Assembly (NCBI RefSeq): GCF_036689815.1
Contig: NZ_JBAHUR010000001.1
Span: 124,001 to 188,000 of the forward strand
Length of the DNA: 64,000 bases
DNA from: Magnetovibrio sp. PR-2
GTDB taxonomy: Bacteria; Pseudomonadota; Alphaproteobacteria; Rhodospirillales; Magnetovibrionaceae
Direction: 5' to 3'
Part shown: positions 9,418 to 17,631 of the stretch, in pieces
Layout: each line of letters opens with the position of its first letter
Numbering within the stretch: the first letter of the stretch is position 1
The notes under the pieces: generated by a model
Told to the model about the DNA's origin: nothing
Databases searched by the model: none
Seen by the model: only the letters and a program-made list of their open reading frames with translations
Made by a program: the position numbers and the translations under genes

Positions 9418-9435
9418 AAAGAAAGGACCTTCCCC

Positions 9436-9885
9436 ATGGCCAGTTTTATTCCGAATTTTCCCGACGATGGTGTCGTCACCGTAAATCGGGTGATTTTAAA
9501 GCCCGAATATGACGTGGACGATTTGCAAGAGCGCGTGGCTTTGCTGTGCGAAAACGTCAAAACCTATCATTCCGAAACGGGTTTTGTCGGCGGCTTTGTG
9601 TCCATGAACAGTGGTATGATTTCAAATGAAGGCAGCCGAGCAGGTCAATCGGTGGCGTCTCCCCTTAAAGATCGCGAGGCGCTGGTGGTGACGTTTTGGC
9701 GCTCGTTCGAAGAACACGAAGCCTCACACAAAAGCAAAACCTTCCAGCCGTTATTTGAGGATGTGTTGGCGTTGTGCGACAACGGCAACGAAGAAACCGC
9801 GTACGCCATGTTGTGGTCGGGCGGTGCCTATTCTCCTGAACAAGCTCAGGTGGCCCAAGCGGCAAAGCTCAATCACGCGGCATAA
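9436..9885 (+). CDS. Antibiotic-biosynthesis-monooxygenase-fold (ABM-like) protein
   Basis: A 149-aa protein that looks like a dimeric alpha/beta-barrel (ABM/ferredoxin-like) protein. It has an N-terminal beta segment VNRVILKPEYD, a long helix DDLQERVALLCENVKTYHS, and a second strand-helix unit with ALVVTFWRSFEEHEASHKSK near residues 76-95. The ATG at 9436 follows AAAGGACC, and the base composition upstream is not coding. It stands alone between dnaQ and secB, with its own inverted repeat and a shared terminator. The family contains quinol monooxygenases and haem-degrading enzymes, but no specific substrate can be assigned. Confidence 0.7.
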   Translation: MASFIPNFPDDGVVTVNRVILKPEYDVDDLQERVALLCENVKTYHSETGFVGGFVSMNSGMISNEGSRAGQSVASPLKDREALVVTFWRSFEEHEASHKSKTFQPLFEDVLALCDNGNEETAYAMLWSGGAYSPEQAQVAQAAKLNHAA

Positions 9886-9918
9886 AAAAACGCCCGCGCC
9901 ATGTAGGGCGGGCGTTTT
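9884..9918. terminator. Bidirectional intrinsic terminator between ABM-like gene and secB
   Basis: CGCCCGC (9891-9897) pairs with GCGGGCG (9908-9914), preceded by an A-run and followed by TTTT. It can serve both converging genes. Confidence 0.88.
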
Positions 9919-9942
9919 CGTGCATGTGCTTTGAGAGGGGCG

Positions 9943-10464
9943 TTAAGCGTTGCCTTCCGGCTTGTCCATCTCGGCCACTTGATCGGCCACATCGTTGGCT
10001 TGTTGGTTCAAGTTTTGCTGGTACAAGGCGGCAAAATCGATTGGTTGCAGCATCAGCGGAACAAAACCGCCGTCGCGGGTGACATCGCCCAAGATATTGC
10101 GTGAGAACGGGAACAACATACGCGGGCATTCGATCAGCAACACCGGGCCCAAGTGTTCTTGGGGAACGTTAATGGTGAACACACCGGCGTATTTGAGCTC
10201 AGCCAAAAAACCGACTTTGTCGGCAACTTTCAGTTCGGCGCGCATATCCAAAACGACTTCGTAGACATTGTCCGCACCTTCAAGCTTGCCGGCCTTGGTG
10301 TCGACGTTGACGTTGACGTCGGGTTGTGCGCCTTGCAGCTCTCCCAAAATGCCGGGGCTGTTGGGCGATTCAAAGGAAAGATCTTTGATGTATTGCCCGT
10401 TGATCACCAGAGGCGGTTGTTGAGCTTCGGCGTTGTCGCCGCCGTTTGCAGGCGTCTCGTTCAT
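9943..10464 (-). CDS. secB: Protein-export chaperone SecB
   Basis: Tetrameric cytosolic chaperone that keeps preproteins unfolded and hands them to SecA. The core begins with INGQYIKDLSFESPNSP near residues 21-37 and contains the peptide-groove strands and ECPRMLFPFSRNILGDVTRDGGF near 109-131. The 173 aa include an acidic, glutamine-rich C-terminus. The secB/fxsA pair lies near the origin in Caulobacter as well. It is convergent with the ABM-like gene and downstream of fxsA on the same strand. Confidence 0.96.
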   Translation of the reverse strand: MNETPANGGDNAEAQQPPLVINGQYIKDLSFESPNSPGILGELQGAQPDVNVNVDTKAGKLEGADNVYEVVLDMRAELKVADKVGFLAELKYAGVFTINVPQEHLGPVLLIECPRMLFPFSRNILGDVTRDGGFVPLMLQPIDFAALYQQNLNQQANDVADQVAEMDKPEGNA

Positions 10465-10564
10465 TGGTTGGTCCCCTTGCGTTTAAAAAGCTCCGGATGT
10501 GCTCCGAACCCTTGGAAAATTGGTGCTCTTCGCTAACATGGATTGCGCCTACGAACAAGCGGCT

Positions 10565-11140
10565 CTAGGTGCGCGTATCGTCACTTTGGTCGATTTTTGG
10601 CGCGTTTTTGTGCTCCGTGACGTCTTGGTACTCACCGTCGATAACGTCACCGGCCCCACCTTGGGGCTGCCCCCCTTCTGGCGCACCTTGATAATCATAA
10701 GGGTCGAAGCCGTGCATGCCGCCTGCGGTGTCTCCATGCATGGCACTGTGCATACCGCTGTGCATGTTTGCATGACCGGATGTTTGCACCTGAACGTGAC
10801 GGGCCAAAAAGACGCGCAACAGCTTGCGCAGCGGCGGCGTAAAAAACATAAAGCCAAGGGCGTCGGTGAAAAAACCGGGTGTGAGAAGCAGCAATCCTGC
10901 GATCAAAATGCAAAACCCGTCGAACAAAGCGTCAACCGGCATCACCCCTTGGTCCAAGAAGCGCTGGACCTTTACAATGGTGCTGAGCCCTTGGTGGCGC
11001 AGTAAGGCTGTGCCGACGACAGCGGTCAAAATGACCACGGCGATGGTGCTCCACAAACCGATGGTTTCACCCACCTGAATGAACAGTCCAATTTCGATAA
11101 GCGGCACGGCGATGAACGCGGCCAAGATGATTAAACCCAT
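10565..11140 (-). CDS. fxsA: FxsA-family membrane protein with a His/Met-rich tail
   Basis: Inner-membrane protein of the FxsA family (named for suppression of phage T7 exclusion). Four hydrophobic segments span residues 1-30, 33-47, 70-89 and 92-101, with family motifs EIGLFIQVGETIGLWSTI and LLLTPGFFTDALGF. The C-terminal tail at about 122-144 is unusual: MHSG, MHSA, MHGD and MHG repeats give a run of histidines and methionines like copper-binding sequences. The tail is followed by a glycine/glutamine-rich acidic end. It is transcribed toward secB. Family certain, function of the family poorly known. Confidence 0.92.
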   Translation of the reverse strand: MGLIILAAFIAVPLIEIGLFIQVGETIGLWSTIAVVILTAVVGTALLRHQGLSTIVKVQRFLDQGVMPVDALFDGFCILIAGLLLLTPGFFTDALGFMFFTPPLRKLLRVFLARHVQVQTSGHANMHSGMHSAMHGDTAGGMHGFDPYDYQGAPEGGQPQGGAGDVIDGEYQDVTEHKNAPKIDQSDDTRT

Positions 11141-11337
11141 TTTTGCCCTTATGGCTTGCCCTCAGGCGGGCATCGGCCTATCTATCGGATAGCAAAACGT
11201 GCGGTTTTGCGTATAGTTAACGAAGTGGTCGTGGCCCGAAACATAAGCCTACGGCCTTGGGCGCGCAAGTTCTTGACAGTCGTGGGCCCAATTTGGCTCT
11301 TTTTGAGCCCGATTTAGAGATAACAACGGATATCGGC

Positions 11338-12045
11338 ATGCAATTTTTCGACATCGTCCTTTTCGCCTTGATCGCCATTTTTTTGGTTTTAAGGCTCAAA
11401 AATGTCTTGGGCAGCCGCGACGGCCATGACGGCAGCGGTTATGACGATATGTTCAAACGCGATCAAAACCGCGAGCGTCTAGACGAACAAGACAATGACA
11501 ATGTCATCGACATGCCGGGCAGCCGCGCACCGATGGATATACCCGAACCCGCTCCTGTAGAGGCGGAGCCTGAAGAAGAACTTCCCGAAGGCCCACTGGG
11601 CGAAGGTATCCGTGCTATTCGTGAATATGACGCCAGCTTCGACATGAACGAATTTTTGGGCGGTTCGCGTATGGCCTTTGAAATGATTTTGAACGCGTAT
11701 GCCGACGGCGATACAAAAATGCTCAAAAATTTGCTCAGCCCCGAAGTGTATTCCGGCTTTGAGCACGCCATTAAACAACGCGAAGCCGAAGGCCAAACCC
11801 TTCAAGAAACCTTGGTCGGTATTTCCAAAGCTGAAATGGTTGAGGCTTACATGGACGGACGCGACGCCCATGTGACGGTGAAATTTGTGTCCGAACAAAT
11901 CAGCGCGTTGATGGACAGCGACGGCAAAGTGATTGAAGGCGATCCCAGCGCGGTGACGGACGCGACAGACTTTTGGACCTTTGCGCGCTCCACCAAATCG
12001 CGCAACCCCAACTGGACCCTGGTGGGTACCGGCAGCTTGGATTAA
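11338..12045 (+). CDS. timA: Tim44/TimA domain-containing inner-membrane protein
   Basis: Bacterial relative of mitochondrial Tim44. One N-terminal membrane anchor (DIVLFALIAIFLVLRL at about residues 5-20) is followed by an acidic proline-rich linker near 45-85. The Tim44 domain follows, from DMNEFLGGSRMAFEMILNAYADGD to the VTVKFVSEQISAL strand. In Caulobacter the homologue TimA is an inner-membrane protein. The ATG at 11338 was chosen because the membrane anchor begins at once after it. It is divergent from fxsA and 11 nt upstream of mltA, so probably in one operon with it. Confidence 0.9.
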   Translation: MQFFDIVLFALIAIFLVLRLKNVLGSRDGHDGSGYDDMFKRDQNRERLDEQDNDNVIDMPGSRAPMDIPEPAPVEAEPEEELPEGPLGEGIRAIREYDASFDMNEFLGGSRMAFEMILNAYADGDTKMLKNLLSPEVYSGFEHAIKQREAEGQTLQETLVGISKAEMVEAYMDGRDAHVTVKFVSEQISALMDSDGKVIEGDPSAVTDATDFWTFARSTKSRNPNWTLVGTGSLD

Positions 12046-12056
12046 GGCAGACGTCC

Positions 12057-13253
12057 ATGCGCTGGGCCGCCCCTCTCACCGTATTGGCTTTGAGCTTGGC
12101 GGCCTGTGCGCCCAAGCCTGAACCTGTTCCTGAAAAGCCTGCACCCGAAAAACCGGGCCGCGTGCAGTTGAGCCCCTTAAGCTTTGCGGACCTGGCGGGT
12201 TGGCAGCAAGACAATTTGGGCGATGCGCTGGTGTCGTTCAAAAAATCGTGCAAAAAACTGCTGACTTTGCCCAAATCCAGAAAAATCGGGGCCAATGGCC
12301 AAGTTCCGGGGGGCACGGTTGGCCATTGGCATGGAGCGTGTCAAGCGGCCAACAGCGTTTCCGCCAAAGATCACGCAGCCGCGCGCCGCTATTTCGAAAC
12401 TTGGTTTTTGCCTTATGCAGTGTCCGATACTGGGGATGGCGAAGGTTTGTTCACGGGCTATTATGAGCCGCAGCTCAATGGGTCTTGGCAAAAAGGCGGC
12501 AAATTTCAAACGCCATTGTATGCCCGCCCGCGCGATTTGGTTTCGGTGTCGCTTGGCGCATTTGATCGCGAGCTGGGGGGCAACACCCTGTGGGGCCGGG
12601 TCGAAAACGGTAAACTGCGCCCCTACCCCGCCCGTGCGGATATCGAAGAAGGCAAAGTGTCCGGCTTGACGCCGTTGCTGTGGGTGGACGATGCGGTGGA
12701 CGCCTTTTTCTTGCAAATTCAAGGCTCCGGACAAGTTAAATTGGAAGACGGCACGGTCGTCCATGTGGGCTTTGCCGGTAAAAATGGGCGAACGTACAAG
12801 TCTGTGGGCCGCATTTTGATCAACAGCGGTGAAATTCCCGCAAATCGTTTGACCATGAACGCCATTCGAAAATGGGTGCATGCGCGCCCGGTCGAAGGTC
12901 CGGCTTTGTTGAAAAAGAACCCAACGTTTGTGTTTTTCCGGGTGCTGAAAGGCGACGGGCCTTTGGGTGCGCAAGGGGTGGCTTTGACGCCGGAACGTTC
13001 CGTCGCCATTGATCGGCGCTTTATCCCCTTGGGCGCGCCTATGTGGATTACCACGCACGAGCCGTTGGACAAATCCCAACCCCTGCAAAAGCTGATGATC
13101 GCCCAAGACACGGGCGGGGCAATCAAGGGGGTGGTGCGCGGCGATATTTTCTTTGGTCCAGGTGAACGCGCGGCGAAACGCGCGGGCAACATGAAACGCC
13201 CCGGCCAATACGCGATTTTGTTGCCGATTTCGGTGATTGTGCCCAACCCCTAA
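12057..13253 (+). CDS. mltA: Membrane-bound lytic murein transglycosylase A (lipoprotein)
   Basis: Outer-membrane lipoprotein that cleaves peptidoglycan glycan strands to 1,6-anhydro products. The signal peptide ends in LALSLAAC, a lipobox with the lipidated cysteine near residue 17. Family motifs GLFTGYYEPQLNGS near 130-143 and the 3D-domain segment IAQDTGGAIKGVVRGDIFFG near 345-364, with the catalytic aspartate, are intact. The 398 aa are normal. It follows the Tim44 gene closely. An AmpG-type permease for anhydromuropeptides is encoded further on, at 58.6 kb. Confidence 0.95.
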   Translation: MRWAAPLTVLALSLAACAPKPEPVPEKPAPEKPGRVQLSPLSFADLAGWQQDNLGDALVSFKKSCKKLLTLPKSRKIGANGQVPGGTVGHWHGACQAANSVSAKDHAAARRYFETWFLPYAVSDTGDGEGLFTGYYEPQLNGSWQKGGKFQTPLYARPRDLVSVSLGAFDRELGGNTLWGRVENGKLRPYPARADIEEGKVSGLTPLLWVDDAVDAFFLQIQGSGQVKLEDGTVVHVGFAGKNGRTYKSVGRILINSGEIPANRLTMNAIRKWVHARPVEGPALLKKNPTFVFFRVLKGDGPLGAQGVALTPERSVAIDRRFIPLGAPMWITTHEPLDKSQPLQKLMIAQDTGGAIKGVVRGDIFFGPGERAAKRAGNMKRPGQYAILLPISVIVPNP

Positions 13254-13301
13254 ACGGGGATCGCGCTTGAAATATCCGTTCGGAAGCCTCACTCTGTGTG
13301 T

Positions 13302-14069
13302 ATGACTGAGAGACCTCCCAAAATTGCCCTTTTCGTGACCTGTCTTGTGGACCTGATGCGTCCAAGCGTCGGTTTTGCCGCCATGCGCTTGTTGGAGCGT
13401 GCGGGCGCAGAAGTCGTGGTGCCGAAAAAGCAAACCTGCTGCGGCCAACCGGCTTACAACTCCGGTGATGAAGCGGATGCCCGCGCCATTGCACAACAGG
13501 TGATCGACGTTTTTGAAGGCTATGACACGGTTGTGGTTCCGTCCGGTTCGTGCGGCGGGATGATCAAAGAACACTATCCCAAATTATTTGCCGACGATCC
13601 GGCCTGGAAAACCCGCGCCCAAACCTTGGCGGCGCGCACCCAAGAGCTGACACAGTATTTGGCTGAGAATCTCGATCTCAATGACGTGAGCGCAACTGTG
13701 AACGGCACGGTAACTTACCATGACAGCTGTGCGGGTATGCGCGAACTGGGCATCAAAGACCAGCCACGCAAATTGCTCGCCACCGTGGATGGGTTGGAGC
13801 TGAAAGAGATGGACGACACCGAAAGCTGCTGCGGCTTTGGCGGTTTGTTTTCCATCAAGTACCCGGACGTCTCCGGCGCCATCGTCGACAAAAAGGCGGA
13901 CAACGTCGAAGCTCAGAAGACCGACATGTTGTCGGGCGGCGATTTGGGCTGCTTGATGAACGTGGCGGGTAAATTGAAACGCCGCGGCTCCAACGTGCGG
14001 GTTTATCACATTGCCGAAATTTTGGCGGGCATGACCGACCAGCCAGGTGTTGGGGATGCGGAGACATGA
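13302..14069 (+). CDS. lutA: L-lactate utilisation protein LutA (CCG-domain iron-sulphur subunit)
   Basis: First subunit of the LutABC L-lactate oxidation complex (YkgE/LldE family). Two CCG cysteine-rich domains are visible: TCCGQPAYNSGDEADAR near residues 45-61 and ESCCGFGGLFSIKYPDVS near 173-190, with further cysteines at VPSGSCGGM and YHDSCAGM. The 255 aa fit. The ATG at 13302 is two codons after a possible GTG. The stop overlaps the lutB start by 4 nt (ATGA), showing translational coupling. Confidence 0.94.
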   Translation: MTERPPKIALFVTCLVDLMRPSVGFAAMRLLERAGAEVVVPKKQTCCGQPAYNSGDEADARAIAQQVIDVFEGYDTVVVPSGSCGGMIKEHYPKLFADDPAWKTRAQTLAARTQELTQYLAENLDLNDVSATVNGTVTYHDSCAGMRELGIKDQPRKLLATVDGLELKEMDDTESCCGFGGLFSIKYPDVSGAIVDKKADNVEAQKTDMLSGGDLGCLMNVAGKLKRRGSNVRVYHIAEILAGMTDQPGVGDAET

Positions 14070-15490
14070 CCCACGAACCCCACTGCCAAGACTTTCTCAA
14101 AGCGTCTGAAAAAGCATTGAAGGATGACCAACTTCAAGAACTGCTGAACCGCACGCTCAAAAGCGGGTTTCAGAAAAAACGTCTTATGAGTATGGCCCGT
14201 CTGCCCGAATACGATCAGCTGCGCGATCAAGCACGTGATGTGAAAAATCATATCTTGGATCACTTGGACGCGTACTTGGAACGTTTTGAGCTCCAAGTCA
14301 AAAAGGCCGGTGGTCATGTGCACTGGGCTCAAGACGCTGAACAAGCGCGCGAGATTATCTTAAAGATTTGCCAAAACGCCGGGGCCAAGACCGTCACCAA
14401 GGGCAAATCGATGATCGCCGAGGAAATTGATCTTAACGATTATTTGCAAGACGCAGGCTTGGTCCCCATTGAAACGGACTTGGGCGAATACATCATTCAG
14501 CTGCGCGAAGAACTGCCCAGCCACATCATCGCCCCGGCGTTTCATCTGTCCAAAACCCAAGTGGCGGAAACTTTTAAAGAGCATCACACGCACTTGGATC
14601 CCGACCGCGACATGGTCGAGCCGACGTCGTTGCTGAAAGAAGCGCGCAAAGAACTTCGCGAAAAATTCATTCAAGCCGATGTGGGCATTACAGGCGCGAA
14701 CTTTTTGATTGCCGAAACCGGAACGGCCATGATTGTCACCAATGAAGGCAATGGGGACCTCACCCAAAGCCTGCCACGCGTGCACATTGCATTGAGCTCC
14801 ATCGAAAAAGTGGTGCCGACCTTAGAAGACGCCACACTATTTTTGCGTTTGTTGGCGCGCACCGCGACGGGTCAGGAACAAAGTGTCTACAACACGTTCT
14901 TTACGGGCCCAAAACGCGATGGCGATTTGGACGGACCTGAAGAATTCCATATGGTGCTGCTGGACAATCGCCGCACCGAATTGCTGGGCTCTGAATTTAG
15001 GGACATTTTACGCTGCATACGTTGCGGGGCGTGCATCAACCACTGCCCGGTTTACGGTGTGACCAGCGGTCATGCCTATGGCTGGGTCTACCCCGGTCCC
15101 ATGGGTTCGGTTTTAACACCGCATTTTGTCGGCATCAAAGAAGCTCACTTGCTGCCCAGCGCCTGCACCATGTGTGGGCGGTGCGGCGAAGTCTGTCCGG
15201 TGCGCATTCCCCTGCCCGACCTGTTGCGTAACTGGCGCGGCCACGCGTTTAACGCGGGCAAGCCCGGCGGGCTACAGCGTATGGGTTTGAAAGTATGGGC
15301 CTGGTTGGCGAAGCGCCCAACGCTGTATCACGCCATAACCCCGATAAAAATCTGGGGCATGAAGCTTCTTGCTGGAAAACGGGGACGCTTTAAAAGCATG
15401 ATCGGCGCGGGTGGTTGGACCAAGACCCGTGACTTGCCTGCACCACAAGGCGGCACGTTCCAATCGCGCCGACAAAAAGGGGAGCGTTAA
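14066..15490 (+). CDS. lutB: L-lactate utilisation protein LutB (ferredoxin-like subunit)
   Basis: Central subunit of the Lut complex (YkgF/LldF family). The N-terminal LUD domain spans roughly residues 70-300. Two [4Fe-4S] motifs follow: CIRCGACINHCPVYG near 318-332 and CTMCGRCGEVCPVRIP near 370-385. The C-terminal region resembles the usual DUF3390 tail. The 474 aa match the family. It starts inside the lutA stop and ends directly before the lutC ATG. Confidence 0.95.
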   Translation: MTHEPHCQDFLKASEKALKDDQLQELLNRTLKSGFQKKRLMSMARLPEYDQLRDQARDVKNHILDHLDAYLERFELQVKKAGGHVHWAQDAEQAREIILKICQNAGAKTVTKGKSMIAEEIDLNDYLQDAGLVPIETDLGEYIIQLREELPSHIIAPAFHLSKTQVAETFKEHHTHLDPDRDMVEPTSLLKEARKELREKFIQADVGITGANFLIAETGTAMIVTNEGNGDLTQSLPRVHIALSSIEKVVPTLEDATLFLRLLARTATGQEQSVYNTFFTGPKRDGDLDGPEEFHMVLLDNRRTELLGSEFRDILRCIRCGACINHCPVYGVTSGHAYGWVYPGPMGSVLTPHFVGIKEAHLLPSACTMCGRCGEVCPVRIPLPDLLRNWRGHAFNAGKPGGLQRMGLKVWAWLAKRPTLYHAITPIKIWGMKLLAGKRGRFKSMIGAGGWTKTRDLPAPQGGTFQSRRQKGER

Positions 15491-16201
15491 ATGTCATCCG
15501 ATGCTGCCCGCAAAGCGATTTTTGGCCGCTTAAAAGAAACTTTGGACCGCGTGCACAATCCGACGGTGCGCCTGTCCGGGGCGGATCAGCGCATGCATGA
15601 AGCGCCCTTGAACATCATTCCCAAACGTGGCCGTGCTGAGGGCAAGGCCCGCACGGAACTCTTTGTAAGCGAGGCTGAAACCGCTAGCGCCGAAGTCTAC
15701 CGTGTGTCCACGTTGGACAAAGTGGTGGGGGTGGTTCAACAGCTTGTGGCCGCGATGGGGGGCGTGAGTGTGAAAGTGGCTCCGGGCGCACAGCTCAAAG
15801 CTTTGGACTGGTCCGGTTTGGACGTGGCCTATGGCCGCGCCGTTGGGGACGATCAAATTAGCGTGTCTTGGGCCTTGGGCGCGGTGGCGGAAACCGGGAC
15901 CTTGGTGTTGGCGTCCAGTCCTGAAAGTCCAACCACCTTGAACTTCTTGCCCGATGTGCATGTGGTGGTGCTCTGCGAAGAAGATATTGCGCCCAACTAT
16001 GAAGAGGTTTGGTCGCGTTTGCGCATTGAGGCCAAAACGCGTACAACGGACACACCCGTTTTGCCGCGCACGGTCAACTGGATCACCGGGCCCTCGCGTA
16101 CGGCAGATATTGAACAGACCTTATTGTTGGGCGCACACGGACCGCGCAAGTTAGTCATAGTTTTGATCGATGAGCAAAACCCGCAAGTCACGACCGCATA
16201 A
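15491..16201 (+). CDS. lutC: L-lactate utilisation protein LutC (LUD domain)
   Basis: Third subunit of the Lut complex (YkgG family), a single LUD/DUF162 domain. The region SWALGAVAETGTLVLASSPES near residues 119-139 and the final PSRTADIEQTLLLGAHGPRKL near 197-217 are the family signatures. At 236 aa it is normal. It begins immediately after the lutB stop. Its last 32 nt are also the first codons of the Smr gene in another frame. No lactate permease or GntR regulator is seen beside the operon. Confidence 0.93.
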   Translation: MSSDAARKAIFGRLKETLDRVHNPTVRLSGADQRMHEAPLNIIPKRGRAEGKARTELFVSEAETASAEVYRVSTLDKVVGVVQQLVAAMGGVSVKVAPGAQLKALDWSGLDVAYGRAVGDDQISVSWALGAVAETGTLVLASSPESPTTLNFLPDVHVVVLCEEDIAPNYEEVWSRLRIEAKTRTTDTPVLPRTVNWITGPSRTADIEQTLLLGAHGPRKLVIVLIDEQNPQVTTA

Positions 16202-16742
16202 ATCTGGATCGCCGCATTTAAGCGGGGATGATGAACTGGTGTGGTATGCCGTCACCCAGTCGGTCAAGCCGCTCAAAGGCCGCGAAACACTCAAAAACCC
16301 GCTGGGTGATAAGCCCGTCCGCCTTGCGCCGACACCGAAATACGCGGTGCAAACCGAAACGTCTCAAGCCCACGTGCGCCCCCTGCCCGAACTTAGTCAC
16401 GGCACAGGCCCGGGTCTGGACAAAGCCACGGCCAAACGGATGCGGCGCGGGCAAATGCAAATCCAAGGGCGTATCGATCTTCACGGCATGTCCCAAACCC
16501 AGGCCCACCGCGCGTTGGAGGCCTTTATCGAGGCTTCTTGGATTGCGGGGCGGCGCGAAGTTTTGGTGATTACGGGAAAAGGCACCGGTCGGGACGGCTC
16601 CATCGGGGTGTTGCGCCAACAGGTGCCGCGCTGGTTGAACGACTATCCCAATCGTGGCCGCGTGGTGGCGTTTTCCCACGCGGCGCCCAAAGACGGCGGC
16701 GAAGGGGCTTTGTACATTCGTCTCAAACGCCGGGGCCGCTAA
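16170..16742 (+). CDS. Smr-domain protein (possible nuclease)
   Basis: Contains a C-terminal Smr domain (as in MutS2 and YdaL). RIDLHGMSQTQAHRALEAFI near residues 97-116 supplies the LDLHG-type motif, and ITGKGTGRDGSIGVLRQQV near 133-151 the glycine-rich TGKG loop. The first 90 residues are basic and low-complexity. Smr domains can nick DNA or cleave RNA, but the target here is unknown. The start codon lies 32 nt inside lutC, so it is probably co-expressed. This lutC-smr linkage is seen in other alphaproteobacteria as I recall. Confidence 0.88.
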   Translation: MSKTRKSRPHKSGSPHLSGDDELVWYAVTQSVKPLKGRETLKNPLGDKPVRLAPTPKYAVQTETSQAHVRPLPELSHGTGPGLDKATAKRMRRGQMQIQGRIDLHGMSQTQAHRALEAFIEASWIAGRREVLVITGKGTGRDGSIGVLRQQVPRWLNDYPNRGRVVAFSHAAPKDGGEGALYIRLKRRGR

Positions 16743-16760
16743 TCCGCTAAAGGAAAAATC

Positions 16761-17090
16761 ATGCATCCTTATGTTCTTTTGGCCGTCGCCATCGTTTCCG
16801 AAGTGGTGGCGACGTCGTCGTTGAAGTTGTCGGACGGCATGACCAAGCTTTGGCCTAGTTTGGTCGTGGTGGTGGGATATGCCCTGTCGTTTTGGCTGTT
16901 GTCGGTGACGTTGAAAACCTTGCCCATCGGTTTTGTTTATGCGGTATGGACGGGGATCGGTGTGGCGGCCATTGCAGTGATCGGTGTGTTTTGGTTTGAG
17001 GAGCCATTGAGTTGGGGCGGCGTCGCGGGCATTTCGATGATCATTGGGGGTGTGGCGGTACTACAAATCTCGGGCTCCGGTGCACACTAA
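16761..17090 (+). CDS. Small multidrug resistance (SMR) efflux transporter
   Basis: Four-helix drug/proton antiporter of the EmrE/QacE type. The 109 aa contain the essential membrane glutamate at residue 14 (AIVSEVVATSSLKLSDG), the WPSLVVVVGYALSFWLLS second helix and the GFVYAVWTGIGVAAIAVIG third-helix motif with the conserved tryptophan. A clear AAAGGAAAA ribosome site precedes the ATG. It is a single-subunit type; no paired SMR gene is adjacent. Substrate could be quaternary cations or guanidinium-like compounds, which sequence alone does not settle. Confidence 0.93.
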   Translation: MHPYVLLAVAIVSEVVATSSLKLSDGMTKLWPSLVVVVGYALSFWLLSVTLKTLPIGFVYAVWTGIGVAAIAVIGVFWFEEPLSWGGVAGISMIIGGVAVLQISGSGAH

Positions 17091-17123
17091 ACTTTAACGC
17101 TCACGCCCTATGGTTTTGAGATT

Positions 17124-17507
17124 ATGACACCGTTTGGCGAAAAGATGCGCGAACTGCGCGCCCAAAAGAACGTCTCGCAAAAAAATATGGCGAAGGCACT
17201 GGGCGTGTCTGCGGCCTATTTATCGGCGCTGGAACACGGCAATCGGGGTCGTCCAGCACCCGGAATGATTATGCAAATCTGTGATTTCTTTGACTTAATT
17301 TGGGACGACAGTGAAGACATTAAACGCCTAGCCAGCGTGTCGCATCCGCGGGTCACCATCGACACTGCAGGCCTCAGCCCCAAGGCGACGGAGCTTGCCA
17401 ATGAGCTCGCCAACTCCATCCAAGATTTGGACGATCAGAACCTGCAATGGATTTTGGATGAAATCCGCGCCCACAAAGTGACTAAAATTAAAGGCCCGCC
17501 TTATTGA
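17124..17507 (+). CDS. XRE-family helix-turn-helix regulator
   Basis: A 127-aa protein with an N-terminal Cro/C1-type HTH spanning residues about 6-65 (MRELRAQKNVSQKNMAKALG, then VSAAYLSALEHGNRG as recognition helix). A C-terminal helical tail (ELANELANSIQDLDDQNLQWI) probably dimerises. It follows the SMR pump by 33 nt on the same strand, but pump control is only a guess. HTH proteins with this longer loop after the recognition helix (RPAPGMIMQICDFF) are common in Rhodospirillales. Confidence 0.85.
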   Translation: MTPFGEKMRELRAQKNVSQKNMAKALGVSAAYLSALEHGNRGRPAPGMIMQICDFFDLIWDDSEDIKRLASVSHPRVTIDTAGLSPKATELANELANSIQDLDDQNLQWILDEIRAHKVTKIKGPPY

Positions 17508-17631
17508 GGTAAAAAGTTGTATCCCAAGGTTTTGTTTAGGTTTTGCGACTAATCTGGCCCACAATGACCATATAACAGAAGAAAACGACGTACCTAACCC
17601 CCCGTTACGTGCAAGGTAAGGGTGCTATTGG

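Noticed and set aside
12177-13574. 465-codon minus-strand frame opposite mltA and lutA
   Set aside because: It spans two real genes and their gap, has no family motif, and the plus-strand proteins are clearly conserved.
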